From NCBI GenBank assembly GCA_032154105.1, contig JALDYI010000003.1:1-64000 (forward strand): a DNA stretch of 64,000 bases. Direction: 5' to 3'. Shown here piece after piece: positions 31,958 to 40,834 of the stretch (positions within the stretch are counted from its first letter, which is position 1; each line of letters begins with the position of its first letter). The notes beneath the pieces are model-generated. The model saw nothing but the letters and a program-made list of their open reading frames with translations. It was not told the origin of the DNA and searched no databases. The translations under genes and the position numbers were made by a program. Origin of the DNA: UBA6022 sp032154105. Lineage in GTDB: Bacteria > Patescibacteriota > Saccharimonadia > Saccharimonadales > Saccharimonadaceae.

Positions 31958-32752
31958 CTATTGTAACAAAAGATACAGTGCGAGAATAGCCGCCAAGCCA
32001 ACCCGATACCAGCCAAACAGTGCCAGGCCGTGTTTTGAAAGGTATTTGAGCAAGAAGCCAATGGCCAAAATACCGGATATGAACGCAAATGCGTTCGACA
32101 ACACCAACATAGGCAAGTGCTCCATGAAGTACGCACGGTCGCTCGACGTGATAAATACCTTGAGTGTTACACCGAGCATAATAGGCAGTGATGCCAAGAA
32201 ACTGTACTCTGCAGCAGGGGCCGACGCCAAGCCCATCAAGCGGCCGGCAATAATCGTAGAGCCAGATCGCGACACACCCGGAATGAGCGCAAATACCTGC
32301 ACAATACCAATAGTCAGCGCCCTACCCGCTGAAAGCTTTGAACCGTCTTCAACCTTTGAGGCATGCGGGAGTCTGTCGATACATATCATAATCGCACCAA
32401 CAACCGCCAGTGTCACCATTACCGTCACCAGACTTCCAAAAAAGGGCGCCGAGGCTATGAAGCCCGCAAGTAGATACCCTACTACCCCGGCTGGCACGGC
32501 GGTAATAAGAATATTGCGTGCAAGTGTGTAATTTTTGTGTACAAAAACGTCTTTGATGATAGCAACGATCTTTTTTCGGAAAAATACAATCAAAGCCAGG
32601 ACTGTGCCTATGTTGATAAACTCAAGGAATAAGTGATCCGATCCACCATTAAATATTTGCTGGGCAATCACCAGGTGGCCAGAGCTACTAATTGGGATAA
32701 ATTCAGTCAGTCCCTGGATAAGGCCAAGGATAATCATTTCAAGTACATTCAT
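31958..32752 (-). CDS. uppP: Undecaprenyl-diphosphatase
   Basis: UppP (BacA) recycles the undecaprenyl carrier used for peptidoglycan and other wall polymers. The 264-residue membrane protein has both signature regions: GLTEFIPISSSGHLVIAQQ near residue 14 and PGVSRSGSTIIAGRLMG near 158, plus about eight hydrophobic segments. TACAAT lies six bases before the ATG with AGAGGA between. Confidence 0.95.
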   Translation of the reverse strand: MNVLEMIILGLIQGLTEFIPISSSGHLVIAQQIFNGGSDHLFLEFINIGTVLALIVFFRKKIVAIIKDVFVHKNYTLARNILITAVPAGVVGYLLAGFIASAPFFGSLVTVMVTLAVVGAIMICIDRLPHASKVEDGSKLSAGRALTIGIVQVFALIPGVSRSGSTIIAGRLMGLASAPAAEYSFLASLPIMLGVTLKVFITSSDRAYFMEHLPMLVLSNAFAFISGILAIGFLLKYLSKHGLALFGWYRVGLAAILALYLLLQ

Positions 32753-32798
32753 TCCTCTATTGTACCTAATTCAGCCGGTTTTAGGCTATGCTTAGAGT

Positions 32799-33713
32799 AT
32801 GTACATGTCGGAATTACTACTCGATTATATTGAACACCTTGAAGTCGAAGGCGGCCGCTCAGTCAAAACGGCCGAGAACTACAAGCTCTACCTTGAGCGT
32901 TTCATAGAATTTACTGATGATATTACCGTTGATAAAATTACATCTGAGGTGATCCGCAAATATCGTCTCTGGTTGAACCGTTATAAAAACGACAATGAGG
33001 GCGAACTTGCCACCATCACCCAGGGGTACCACTTGATTGCCCTCCGCGGCTTCCTAGGCTATCTATCAAAACGAGATATCGTCAGTCTCAGTGCCGACAA
33101 GATCGAACTCCCCAAAGTAGCCCGCAAGCAAGTCACCTTCCTTCACTTTGACGAAGTAACCCGCATGCTCGACACCATTCCGCTCGACAACGAAACTGGC
33201 CTACGCGACCGTGCGATCATTGAACTACTTTTTTCTAGTGGCCTACGTGTATCAGAACTCGTCAATCTTAACCGCGATCATGTCAATACAAAACGGCGCG
33301 AATTTATGGTGCGCGGTAAAGGCCGCAAAGACCGACCTGTCTTTATCGGCGAAGCGGCAGCAGGGCGTGTTGAAGACTATCTTGCTTCACGCCTCGATAA
33401 CCTCCCGCCACTTTTCCTCAGCTATAGCCGCAACAACCTTTCGAGTATGACTGGCGACTATCGACGCCTCACCTCGCGCAGCATTCAACGCATGGTTACA
33501 AAATATGCACGCCTTGCCGGCATCACCAAGCACGTTAGCCCACACACCATGCGCCATAGCTTCGCTACCGATCTACTTATGAATGGGGCTGACATTCGCA
33601 GTGTTCAATCAATGCTTGGCCATAGCAACATTAGCACCACCCAAGTTTACACACACGTCACCGACGAGCATCTGCGCGACGTGTATGAAAAATTTCATAG
33701 CGACACAGAATAG
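32799..33713 (+). CDS. Xer-type tyrosine recombinase
   Basis: The 304-residue protein has the SAM-like N-terminal DNA-binding domain (LLDYIEHLEVEGGRSVKTAENY) and the catalytic domain with the full R-K-H-R-H-Y set: SSGLRVSELVNL, VRGKGRKDRPVF, SPHTMRHSFATDLL and GHSNISTTQVYTH. In a single-recombinase genome it would resolve chromosome dimers with FtsK, which is encoded at 59742-61982. No attachment site, transposase or phage gene adjoins it, so a house-keeping role is likelier than an integrase. TATGCT ends six bases before the ATG. Confidence 0.9.
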   Translation: MYMSELLLDYIEHLEVEGGRSVKTAENYKLYLERFIEFTDDITVDKITSEVIRKYRLWLNRYKNDNEGELATITQGYHLIALRGFLGYLSKRDIVSLSADKIELPKVARKQVTFLHFDEVTRMLDTIPLDNETGLRDRAIIELLFSSGLRVSELVNLNRDHVNTKRREFMVRGKGRKDRPVFIGEAAAGRVEDYLASRLDNLPPLFLSYSRNNLSSMTGDYRRLTSRSIQRMVTKYARLAGITKHVSPHTMRHSFATDLLMNGADIRSVQSMLGHSNISTTQVYTHVTDEHLRDVYEKFHSDTE

Positions 33714-33717
33714 AAAG

Positions 33718-34923
33718 CTACGGCTTGCAACTTGCCGATACCGAGTAGCCCGAGTTAGCGTCAGTAATAACGAAGTTCTTACAAAGGCTACCGGTAATAT
33801 CGGCGGCAGCCTCTGGATATGGAAAGTCGACTGGATTTACTTCAAGTCGGCTCTCTACGCGACGAAATATATCGTTGGCACGACCAGTTGAATCAACAAT
33901 CGCTTGCACTCCATCAAATTTGACTAAATTCGCGCCTTTAAACAGGCTTACGGAGTAATTTGTTGCGTTATATAGTGCAGTTAGGCGTAGATACGCTGAG
34001 GCAGCTCGGCCGGCAGCATCACCACCAAGTGGCTCGGGTAGACGAATCGTTATCTCCTTACAGGCAAATCGTTCAGTACTTATGTTACTTGCACATTTGA
34101 CAGTACTAATGCGACCGCCCGCTGCCCCATCCTGACTCTGTCGCTTGTCATCGATAAAGTTAAAACTATTGGAAGAGAAAGACTTGGTTGGATACAAAAA
34201 TAGCGCATTGGCGTTGCTCTTTTTTGCCACTTCATCATTAGCATTGAGACTATCTAATGTAAAACCAGCACTAGTATCAAATTGCATCAACTGTAACCGC
34301 ATTAGTGATGGTCGATTTTTAAGCCAATCATTCGTCGCTGTAGGTACAAGTTGCGCACCTGAGATATTGGGCAAATCGATGTCATAGCTGTTCGACCCTG
34401 CACCAGCAAAATCTTTATGTTCGAACCAGCTAAGCTTGATGCTATCAAAGGTATCACCAGGAGCGGCTCTCAAAGGGATCATTTTTGATTCTCCACTAGC
34501 AAGAGAAGCACTGAAGTCGTCTGTTTGTCGCGTCACCTTGACGCAGGTATAGGCTTGATTTAGCTTTTCGTCACCTGAGCCGGTCTGAATTTTAATCTCT
34601 TCATTCCCCGTACTAACATCTTGCGTCGCAGCACTCGATAGCGCAAGAGGGACAGAATCGCATGTTTTATTATCTAGCCTTGAGCAAGCAAGACTGTCGC
34701 CATTCTTGCAAACCAGCAATGCGCGCTTTGCATCCTCGACACCAGCCTGGGCCGAGTCATAGGCGCTTTGAGATAGGTCATTAGTCGTAGCCTGCTGCTG
34801 CTCTTGCGCCATAAGACGAATAAAACTAATCGTCAATACAGTCATGAGTAATGCACAGAACACAACGATAAATATTGAAACGGCTCCTCGCTCACGATTT
34901 CGTGAATGTAATATCTGCAACAT
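33718..34923 (-). CDS. PilX-like pilus assembly protein
   Basis: The 401-residue protein has an N-terminal hydrophobic segment (ERGAVSIFIVVFCALLMTV) of the PilX type, without the FTxxE pilin motif, then a large extracellular region with several cysteines (CKNGDSLAC, CDSVP, CVKV, CKNFV, CKP). It is the last gene of the minor pilin group. ATG at 34923 follows AAGGAG; another ATG at 34941 overlaps the upstream stop (TAATG) and is the alternative start. Confidence 0.75.
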   Translation of the reverse strand: MLQILHSRNRERGAVSIFIVVFCALLMTVLTISFIRLMAQEQQQATTNDLSQSAYDSAQAGVEDAKRALLVCKNGDSLACSRLDNKTCDSVPLALSSAATQDVSTGNEEIKIQTGSGDEKLNQAYTCVKVTRQTDDFSASLASGESKMIPLRAAPGDTFDSIKLSWFEHKDFAGAGSNSYDIDLPNISGAQLVPTATNDWLKNRPSLMRLQLMQFDTSAGFTLDSLNANDEVAKKSNANALFLYPTKSFSSNSFNFIDDKRQSQDGAAGGRISTVKCASNISTERFACKEITIRLPEPLGGDAAGRAASAYLRLTALYNATNYSVSLFKGANLVKFDGVQAIVDSTGRANDIFRRVESRLEVNPVDFPYPEAAADITGSLCKNFVITDANSGYSVSASCKP

Positions 34924-34940
34924 ATTGCTCCTTGTATTCA

Positions 34941-35645
34941 TTATGCCTTGTTCCCTGCACGAGTCGTAAAGTCAAACACATTAACTGCACAAAAAGCCCA
35001 ATTGCTATCGTTGTCACTCGGCGGCTTACAAGATGCGTCGCTCGTCTTGATGGCCTGCTGATCACTGGTTCCAAGTGCGAATGAAGCTGAGTAAAGCGCC
35101 TGCCCTATGATTGCGTCAGTAGCAGAAGACGTAATAGTGAAAGTATGGAGTGCAAGATCAAGTTTGTCGCTTCCGGTCAGAAGCTCAGTAGCATCAGTGC
35201 GAGCAATGGACTGATTCGCAGCTGCGTTTGCACAAATCTGGCCGCCTATATCAAGAACTCGAGCCATGCGCACCGGTGTACTATCGTCAAAAATTATTTT
35301 ATTCACAGTACCACTAGCAGCAAGTGTCGTACCATAGTTCCACGCATAACTATATTTACCAAGACAAAGTCTACCACCATAAGGTGTATTCAGATAACTA
35401 GACGTACTTGCAAGATTAAATGGCTTACTTGCCTTGATATCACGCTGGAGCATATCACTCAGGTCACGTCCAGTCTGATTAACTGATTTGATTGTCATAC
35501 CCTTGCTGTAAGTATTGCTGATCTGCATCGTTGTCATAGCGATTGCAAGCAACAAAAAGGCAACTCCCGACATAGCCAGCATGAGCTCAATCAGTGTAAA
35601 GCCGCGCTGAGCTACAGAGTGGTTCATTTTATTTACGTGGTTCAT
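34941..35645 (-). CDS. Minor type IV pilin (PilW-like)
   Basis: The 234-residue prepilin has the class III cleavage and methylation motif QRG-FTLIELMLAMSGV near residue 14 with glutamate at position 5 of the mature form. The body has a helix followed by a beta-rich region with cysteines. It starts with a GAGG site four bases before ATG and overlaps the upstream pilin gene by 17 bases. It probably helps start pilus assembly. Confidence 0.85.
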   Translation of the reverse strand: MNHVNKMNHSVAQRGFTLIELMLAMSGVAFLLLAIAMTTMQISNTYSKGMTIKSVNQTGRDLSDMLQRDIKASKPFNLASTSSYLNTPYGGRLCLGKYSYAWNYGTTLAASGTVNKIIFDDSTPVRMARVLDIGGQICANAAANQSIARTDATELLTGSDKLDLALHTFTITSSATDAIIGQALYSASFALGTSDQQAIKTSDASCKPPSDNDSNWAFCAVNVFDFTTRAGNKA

Positions 35646-36234
35646 ATAACCTCACAATTGTTCCCGCCGTCATCGGCACGTTAAGTCCTGGCCCATCCCA
35701 GCATGCGCGAATATGAAAATCAATATACGGTGCCTTGTTAGTCGGATCATCAAAATTACTTGGCTTGATCGCCTCTATCCATACACCCGCCGCTTTCAAG
35801 CTAGGCGTATGCGTAACGCGTGCATAGGTATCAGCTGGCTTGAAGGTCGAGGCTGCTTTATCTACACGAACCGTCTGTGTATTAATTATAAATGCAGAGC
35901 CTGGCGCTGAACATGTGCCATATGATGTAGCATTTCCCGTATGTGCCGCTGGTACAATCTGTGATACCCATTGACCAGCTGGAGAGCTGGCAGTGTATGG
36001 TACCGAGCCCGAAAAGGCGGCGACATATGACGCCTGTATGTAACGTAGCGCCTCAGCTTGTCCGTCAATTTGCTGACGCACAAGAGTAAGCTCAAGCGAG
36101 CGTTGGGCGGCAGACGTACCCTGGTTCATGACCGCAAGACTTCCGACTGCAAGTAAACTAAATACCGTTACTGCAAACAGCACCTCGATTATCGTATCAC
36201 CTTTCTCGCGGACCCTTCGTGCCACCCCTAGCAT
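35629..36234 (-). CDS. Minor type IV pilin (PilV-like)
   Basis: The 201-residue prepilin has EKG-DTIIEVLFAVTVFSLLAV near residue 11. The first residue after the cleavage glycine is aspartate instead of the usual phenylalanine, while glutamate at position 5 is kept. Two cysteines lie in the globular part. It overlaps both neighbours by a few bases, consistent with one polycistronic message. Confidence 0.83.
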   Translation of the reverse strand: MLGVARRVREKGDTIIEVLFAVTVFSLLAVGSLAVMNQGTSAAQRSLELTLVRQQIDGQAEALRYIQASYVAAFSGSVPYTASSPAGQWVSQIVPAAHTGNATSYGTCSAPGSAFIINTQTVRVDKAASTFKPADTYARVTHTPSLKAAGVWIEAIKPSNFDDPTNKAPYIDFHIRACWDGPGLNVPMTAGTIVRLYEPRK

Positions 36235-36950
36235 GGCGTTGTACTATCTCCATTTACCCTCACACCAGTAGTGCCCGATGAGTTTGGAACAAATTCAACA
36301 TCAAAACGTTTACCGCCAAATAGGCCGTCGGAATAAACACAGATGTCTACGCCCCTCTGTAGGTTCTGTGGATCGGCTACAACATTCTTAGCCGACTGCG
36401 AAGCAGTTGTATTATCAATGAATGTCCGAATTGACCCAGTTGTTGGCGAACGCGCAATAACTATTGTTGTGGCTATCGGGTTCTTATTCAGCCGCTGCTG
36501 CATCTTTGCACCCCATTCAACGGTATACTCCTGCCGATCAATATCGCTCAAAGTAAGGTTGGAATTTTTCAGCGCAGTCACGTCATCGAGTCCAGCCAAG
36601 ACCGTCGCCCGGCCCACGACCGTTCGCACCGTTACCTTCGTGTCATTAAGGCTGATGTATTTACCAAGGACGGCGCAGTCCGTCGTTCCACGTGACATGC
36701 CACCCGTGGGTGCCGCTATCACCCCAGAGGCACCGCAAGTCCACTGGACGTCACGATCGTTACGCACACTCGTCACCTCGGTATACTGCTGCTGCAAAAA
36801 GCTCGCCAACGAATTCACGCTATCCCGGTAACGCTGTTGCGCAATCGATGTGCCCGCACCGACAAGCACCGCAATAGTCAAAGCGCCTGATATCGACAGG
36901 AACAACATAACTTCAATAATAGTAAAACCCTGTTTGTTGTGAATGCCCAT
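36228..36950 (-). CDS. Minor type IV pilin
   Basis: A 240-residue prepilin with a short leader MGIHNKQG and the motif FTIIEVMLFLSISGALTIAVL. The globular part has paired cysteines (CGASG, TDCAVLG, DICVYSD and a terminal C). It is the first of the four minor pilin genes after pilD and overlaps the next gene by seven bases. Confidence 0.85.
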   Translation of the reverse strand: MGIHNKQGFTIIEVMLFLSISGALTIAVLVGAGTSIAQQRYRDSVNSLASFLQQQYTEVTSVRNDRDVQWTCGASGVIAAPTGGMSRGTTDCAVLGKYISLNDTKVTVRTVVGRATVLAGLDDVTALKNSNLTLSDIDRQEYTVEWGAKMQQRLNKNPIATTIVIARSPTTGSIRTFIDNTTASQSAKNVVADPQNLQRGVDICVYSDGLFGGKRFDVEFVPNSSGTTGVRVNGDSTTPC

Positions 36951-36983
36951 TTGCGCTTAATTATAGCATAAGCGCAAAGAGTT

Positions 36984-37877
36984 CTATAGCATCAGACCAC
37001 TGAAATACATGCCGAGCACAGCCCTACCAGCAAAAAATGACACGATCATACCAATAATCAAAAGTGGACCAAATGGGATCCGCGTAGTTTTCGTGATTTT
37101 GCCCGTAATCATCCCAGGAATGACAATAAGACATCCAATCAAATTTGCCGCAAAGAGTGCTAAAAATGCAAGTTGCCAATCAGCCAAAAGCAGCGCCAAA
37201 GCAAGTCCGAGCTTAATATCACCAAACCCAATCCATTGCCCTTTTGATGCAAGGTAAATAAGCAAATACACGCCACTAAGAATAAAAATACCTGTGAAGA
37301 TGCTTGCAAGCTCCCCGAGTATATCCGATGCCTGTAGTAAGACGAGTAGCGCGCTGACCGCGCCAAGACCAATGACACTAAACATAACCACATTTGGCAG
37401 CAAGAACCACTTAAGGTCATACGCAAAAAGAATAACCAAGCCCACACCAGCCAGTAGCCACACGATAAACTGAGCGATCGCTAGCGGCGCCGTTAGCTCA
37501 AATGGCCAAAGAACAAACGATACTACGAAAAATACCGCAACGCTTAGCTCCATTATCGGTTCAAAACGGCCGATCGATGCTTTACAATACCGACACTTGC
37601 CTCGAAGGGTCATCCAGCTCACAAGTGGCAACAAATCATACCATGCCAACTCATGCCCACAGTGCAGGCATCGTGAACTATCTTTCGCCTTGTTGATGCC
37701 ATGAAGATGCTTGAGCCCCGCATACTCCTTGGCGTCTACTTCTTCACCTTCGGCCTTATCCTCCTCCAACTGGCGCGCTCGCAGTCGCCATACCGACGCG
37801 CCAGCAAAGCTACCGAGGCACAACCCAAAGAGCACCAGTCCTATATATATCCACAGTTGTTCCATAAGCACAATCAT
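36984..37877 (-). CDS. pilD: Prepilin peptidase
   Basis: PilD cuts and methylates prepilins at the inner membrane. The 297-residue protein has the zinc-type cysteine pairs CLHCG and CRYCK in the N-terminal methyltransferase-like domain (PLVSWMTLRGKCRYC), and the two aspartates of the A24 protease in FAYDLKWFLLPN and GFGDIKLGLAL. Eight or so membrane segments are visible. It lies downstream of the major pilin terminator, so it needs its own promoter or read-through. Confidence 0.93.
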   Translation of the reverse strand: MIVLMEQLWIYIGLVLFGLCLGSFAGASVWRLRARQLEEDKAEGEEVDAKEYAGLKHLHGINKAKDSSRCLHCGHELAWYDLLPLVSWMTLRGKCRYCKASIGRFEPIMELSVAVFFVVSFVLWPFELTAPLAIAQFIVWLLAGVGLVILFAYDLKWFLLPNVVMFSVIGLGAVSALLVLLQASDILGELASIFTGIFILSGVYLLIYLASKGQWIGFGDIKLGLALALLLADWQLAFLALFAANLIGCLIVIPGMITGKITKTTRIPFGPLLIIGMIVSFFAGRAVLGMYFSGLML

Positions 37878-37893
37878 AACAGATGTATTGACA

Positions 37894-37927
37894 AAAAAGA
37901 ACCGCTCTCACAAGGAGCGGTTCTTTG
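37894..37927 (-). terminator. Terminator after the major pilin gene
   Basis: On the minus strand GAACCGCTC, an eight-base loop, GAGCGGTTCTTTTTTGTC: a strong hairpin with a six-base U-run, between the pilin stop (37950) and the pilD start. Confidence 0.9.
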
Positions 37928-37949
37928 ACAATAGATCGGAGCCTATGGA

Positions 37950-38447
37950 CTAGCTACTCTGACAGAAGACCTGGCCATTACCAGATTCTTGGATTACGAG
38001 CACGGCAGCTTGTCGAGCAGTACCCTTAATAATGGTACTGCCGGTTGCCGGACACTTGTAGCCAAGATACACCAGTACTTCATCAGATGCCGCCACGGTA
38101 TCGGGAGCAACAGCCGCCTTAGTGTCTGCGGTTATTGACCTGTCTGCCGAATAGGCAGTACTTCGCAATTGAACAGTCGCACCGCTATCAAGTGTTGCAC
38201 CCTTGCCATTCACGATGTCGCCGATTTGAGCAGCAGTTGTTGGGTTACCGCCTCGGTTATTACCCTGGTAAGTGCCGATTGCGCTCACTACCGCGCTAGC
38301 TTCACTCTTACGTGCGCTATCACGCTGGCTGCGCTGCAAAGCAGGGAGTGCAATGAACACCATCAAGAAGATAAGTCCTGCAATCGCAAGCACCAATACA
38401 ACCTCGATAATCGTAAAGCCTTTTTCACTGTTCTTTTGTACGTTCAT
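37950..38447 (-). CDS. Type IV pilin, likely the major subunit
   Basis: A 165-residue prepilin with leader MNVQKNSEKG and the motif FTIIEVVLVLAIAGLIFLMVF, a lollipop-like helix and a small globular domain with one cysteine pair (CPATG, VFCQSS). It has its own promoter on the minus strand (TAGACA, 17 bases, TACTAT upstream of 38447), a strong ribosome site AAGGTGG and a strong terminator, which is how a highly made major pilin is usually arranged. Confidence 0.85.
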   Translation of the reverse strand: MNVQKNSEKGFTIIEVVLVLAIAGLIFLMVFIALPALQRSQRDSARKSEASAVVSAIGTYQGNNRGGNPTTAAQIGDIVNGKGATLDSGATVQLRSTAYSADRSITADTKAAVAPDTVAASDEVLVYLGYKCPATGSTIIKGTARQAAVLVIQESGNGQVFCQSS

Positions 38448-38530
38448 AAAATCTATTCCACCTTTCTATGAACAAAATTATTTTGCGCTAACACGCTTAT
38501 GCTCATAGTACGTTATATTATTTTCTTTGT

Positions 38531-39742
38531 CTAGGTATTTACACCATTTACAAGACCGTAAATTGGCAGAAGGATCGCTCCTACCATACCACCGGCGACA
38601 ATCGCGAGCACTACCATCAGAATCGGCTCAATAGCCGTGGAAATCGTGCGGATTTCTTCGTCGAGCTCATCTTCGTACACCTGAGCGGTCTTGCCCATCA
38701 TCTCATCGATCTTACCCGACTGCTCACCGATCCTGATCATCTGAGGCACCATAGACATAATATAATCTTCTGGCTGTAGCGCCACCGACAATGCCTTGCC
38801 ACCCTTTACCTTCTCAGCAGCACGCGTAATACTACTGGCAATAATCGTATTATTGACCGAGTCACTACTAATACGCAGCATGTCGAGCATAGCCACGCCA
38901 GTGCCAAGGAGCGTCTGGCCCGTACGTGTAAAACGAGCCATGTAGAGCTTTCGGAACATCTTGCCAAAGAGCGGCGCATTGAGCTTGAAGGTATCTTTTA
39001 CTTTAACGCCGTTATCTGTCTTGAGATATTGCAAAAGAAAATACACGCCGATACCCAAGATGATCAGAATAAGCCACCAATACTGCCTGATGACTTCCGT
39101 TGTATCCACCATCAACTGCGTCAGGAATGGTAACTCCTTCTTCATATCGTGATACAACTTCTCTACCTGCGGAACAACCGTAAAGAGCATAAAAACCATA
39201 ACGCCGGCAATAACGAAAAGTACGATGACCGGATATGTCAAAGCACCTTTAATTTTACTCATAGTAGCAGCGTCTTTTTCTTGCTGGGCTGCCACGCGCT
39301 TCAATGCGTCGTCGAGCGTACCAGATGCTTCACCCGCCGATACGAGAGCAATAAATACATTATCGAAGACTTCAGGATGCTTTGCAAACGAATCGGACAG
39401 CTGGCGACCGCCTTCGACATCGGCAATAATCTCCTGAATGACACCTTGGAGTTTTTTGTTTTCCGTCTGCTCCAGCACCGTACGCATACTTTGAGAGAGT
39501 GGCAAGCCTGCGCCAATCAGCGTTGCGAGCTGACGCGTGAAAACAATCTTGTCTTTCGTCGTAATTCGACCGTTCAGTTTTCCAAGAAAACTCCCGCCTT
39601 CAACCATCTCTTTGACCTCGATCGGCACAAAGCCTTGCTCGATCAGCAGACGTGCAGCCGAATTTTCCGTATCAGCCTGAACGACTGACTTAACAATTTT
39701 ATCGGTTGCGCTATCGCGCGCTTCGTAACTAAACTTTTTCAC
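38531..39742 (-). CDS. pilC: Type IV pilus inner-membrane platform protein
   Basis: PilC anchors the assembly motors in the membrane. The 403-residue protein has two T2SF domains (FTRQLATLIGAGLPLSQSMRTVLEQT near residue 68; FTRTGQTLLGTGVAMLDMLRI near 270) and three membrane segments (about 168-190, 217-237 and 372-393). It follows pilT by three bases. Confidence 0.94.
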   Translation of the reverse strand: MKKFSYEARDSATDKIVKSVVQADTENSAARLLIEQGFVPIEVKEMVEGGSFLGKLNGRITTKDKIVFTRQLATLIGAGLPLSQSMRTVLEQTENKKLQGVIQEIIADVEGGRQLSDSFAKHPEVFDNVFIALVSAGEASGTLDDALKRVAAQQEKDAATMSKIKGALTYPVIVLFVIAGVMVFMLFTVVPQVEKLYHDMKKELPFLTQLMVDTTEVIRQYWWLILIILGIGVYFLLQYLKTDNGVKVKDTFKLNAPLFGKMFRKLYMARFTRTGQTLLGTGVAMLDMLRISSDSVNNTIIASSITRAAEKVKGGKALSVALQPEDYIMSMVPQMIRIGEQSGKIDEMMGKTAQVYEDELDEEIRTISTAIEPILMVVLAIVAGGMVGAILLPIYGLVNGVNT

Positions 39743-39745
39743 CGA

Positions 39746-40828
39746 TTATCCTCTCATTAGCCTTTCAAATTCAGTCAAATCAACGGCATATTCACGAGCG
39801 TTGTCGTAGGTAATCGTGCCGCTTTGCACAAGACTCACAAGTGTACGATCCATCGTCTGCATACCTTGATCGGCACCGGTCTGAATGACCGCATCAAGCT
39901 GGTGGCTCTTGCCTTCGCGAATAATGTTGCGGACTGCCGGGTTGGCGACTAGCACCTCGGCTGCAACCACGCGACCGCCACCAATTGCTGGCACGAGACG
40001 TTGAGAACAGATAGCCATCAAGATGTTTGAGAGCTGCGCACGAATCTGTGGCTGCTGGTGTGGCGGGAAGACGTCGATCATACGGTCGATTGACTGGGCC
40101 GCGGAGTTGGTGTGGAGCGTTGCAAATACCAAGTGACCAGTTTCGGCGATAGTAATCGCTGCCGAAATCGTCTCCAAGTCACGCATCTCACCAATAAGGA
40201 CAACATCTGGGTCCTGGCGAAGGCTTGATCGAAGCGCCGCTGAGAATGAGTAAGTATCATAGTGAACTTCACGCTGTACGACAACTGACTTCTTAGACTT
40301 GTGCGTAAACTCAATCGGATCTTCGATTGTAATGATGTGGTGCGAACGTTCAGTGTTGATCTTATCAAGCAGCGCGGCAAGTGTGGTTGACTTACCAGAG
40401 CCAGTTGGGCCAGTCACAAGTACAAGGCCTCGAGGAAAATCGGCAAAGCCCATCACTACCGATGGCATACCAAGCTCGGTCACGGATTTAATTTCATTTG
40501 GAATAAGACGAAGCGCCGCCGCTAGGTTGCCTCGTTCGTGGAAGGCGTTTACACGGAAGCGTCCAAGCGTACCAAAGGCGAAGCTGAAGTCAAATTCCTT
40601 ATCTTTCATAAGAATTTGCTGCTGGTCTTGGTCGAGAATTGCAAACACGAGCGCCTCAACCTGCTGCTCATCGAGCGGATTAAAGCCCGGAACCGGAGCG
40701 AGCGAACCATCAACGCGAAGCATTGGCGGCAAACCTACTTGTAAGTGAAGATCAGACGCACGCTTGCGTACAACTTCTTCGAGAAGTACTTCAATTCGCA
40801 GTTCTTGATTGTTCATATTTTGATCCAC
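39746..40828 (-). CDS. pilT: Type IV pilus retraction ATPase
   Basis: PilT powers pilus retraction. The 360-residue protein has Walker A GPTGSGKSTT near residue 138, the aspartate box (IITIEDPIEFTH), Walker B (RQDPDVVLIGEMRDLETI) and the histidine box (GHLVFATLHTNSAAQSIDRMIDVFP). The AIRAET-like C-terminal and its length distinguish it from PilB. Pili in this organism should therefore be able to retract. Confidence 0.94.
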   Translation of the reverse strand: MDQNMNNQELRIEVLLEEVVRKRASDLHLQVGLPPMLRVDGSLAPVPGFNPLDEQQVEALVFAILDQDQQQILMKDKEFDFSFAFGTLGRFRVNAFHERGNLAAALRLIPNEIKSVTELGMPSVVMGFADFPRGLVLVTGPTGSGKSTTLAALLDKINTERSHHIITIEDPIEFTHKSKKSVVVQREVHYDTYSFSAALRSSLRQDPDVVLIGEMRDLETISAAITIAETGHLVFATLHTNSAAQSIDRMIDVFPPHQQPQIRAQLSNILMAICSQRLVPAIGGGRVVAAEVLVANPAVRNIIREGKSHQLDAVIQTGADQGMQTMDRTLVSLVQSGTITYDNAREYAVDLTEFERLMRG

Positions 40829-40834
40829 CCTTCT

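Noticed and set aside
32799..33713. Integrase of a mobile element
   Set aside because: No direct repeats, tRNA-end duplication, excisionase or phage genes nearby; a Xer house-keeping role is simpler.
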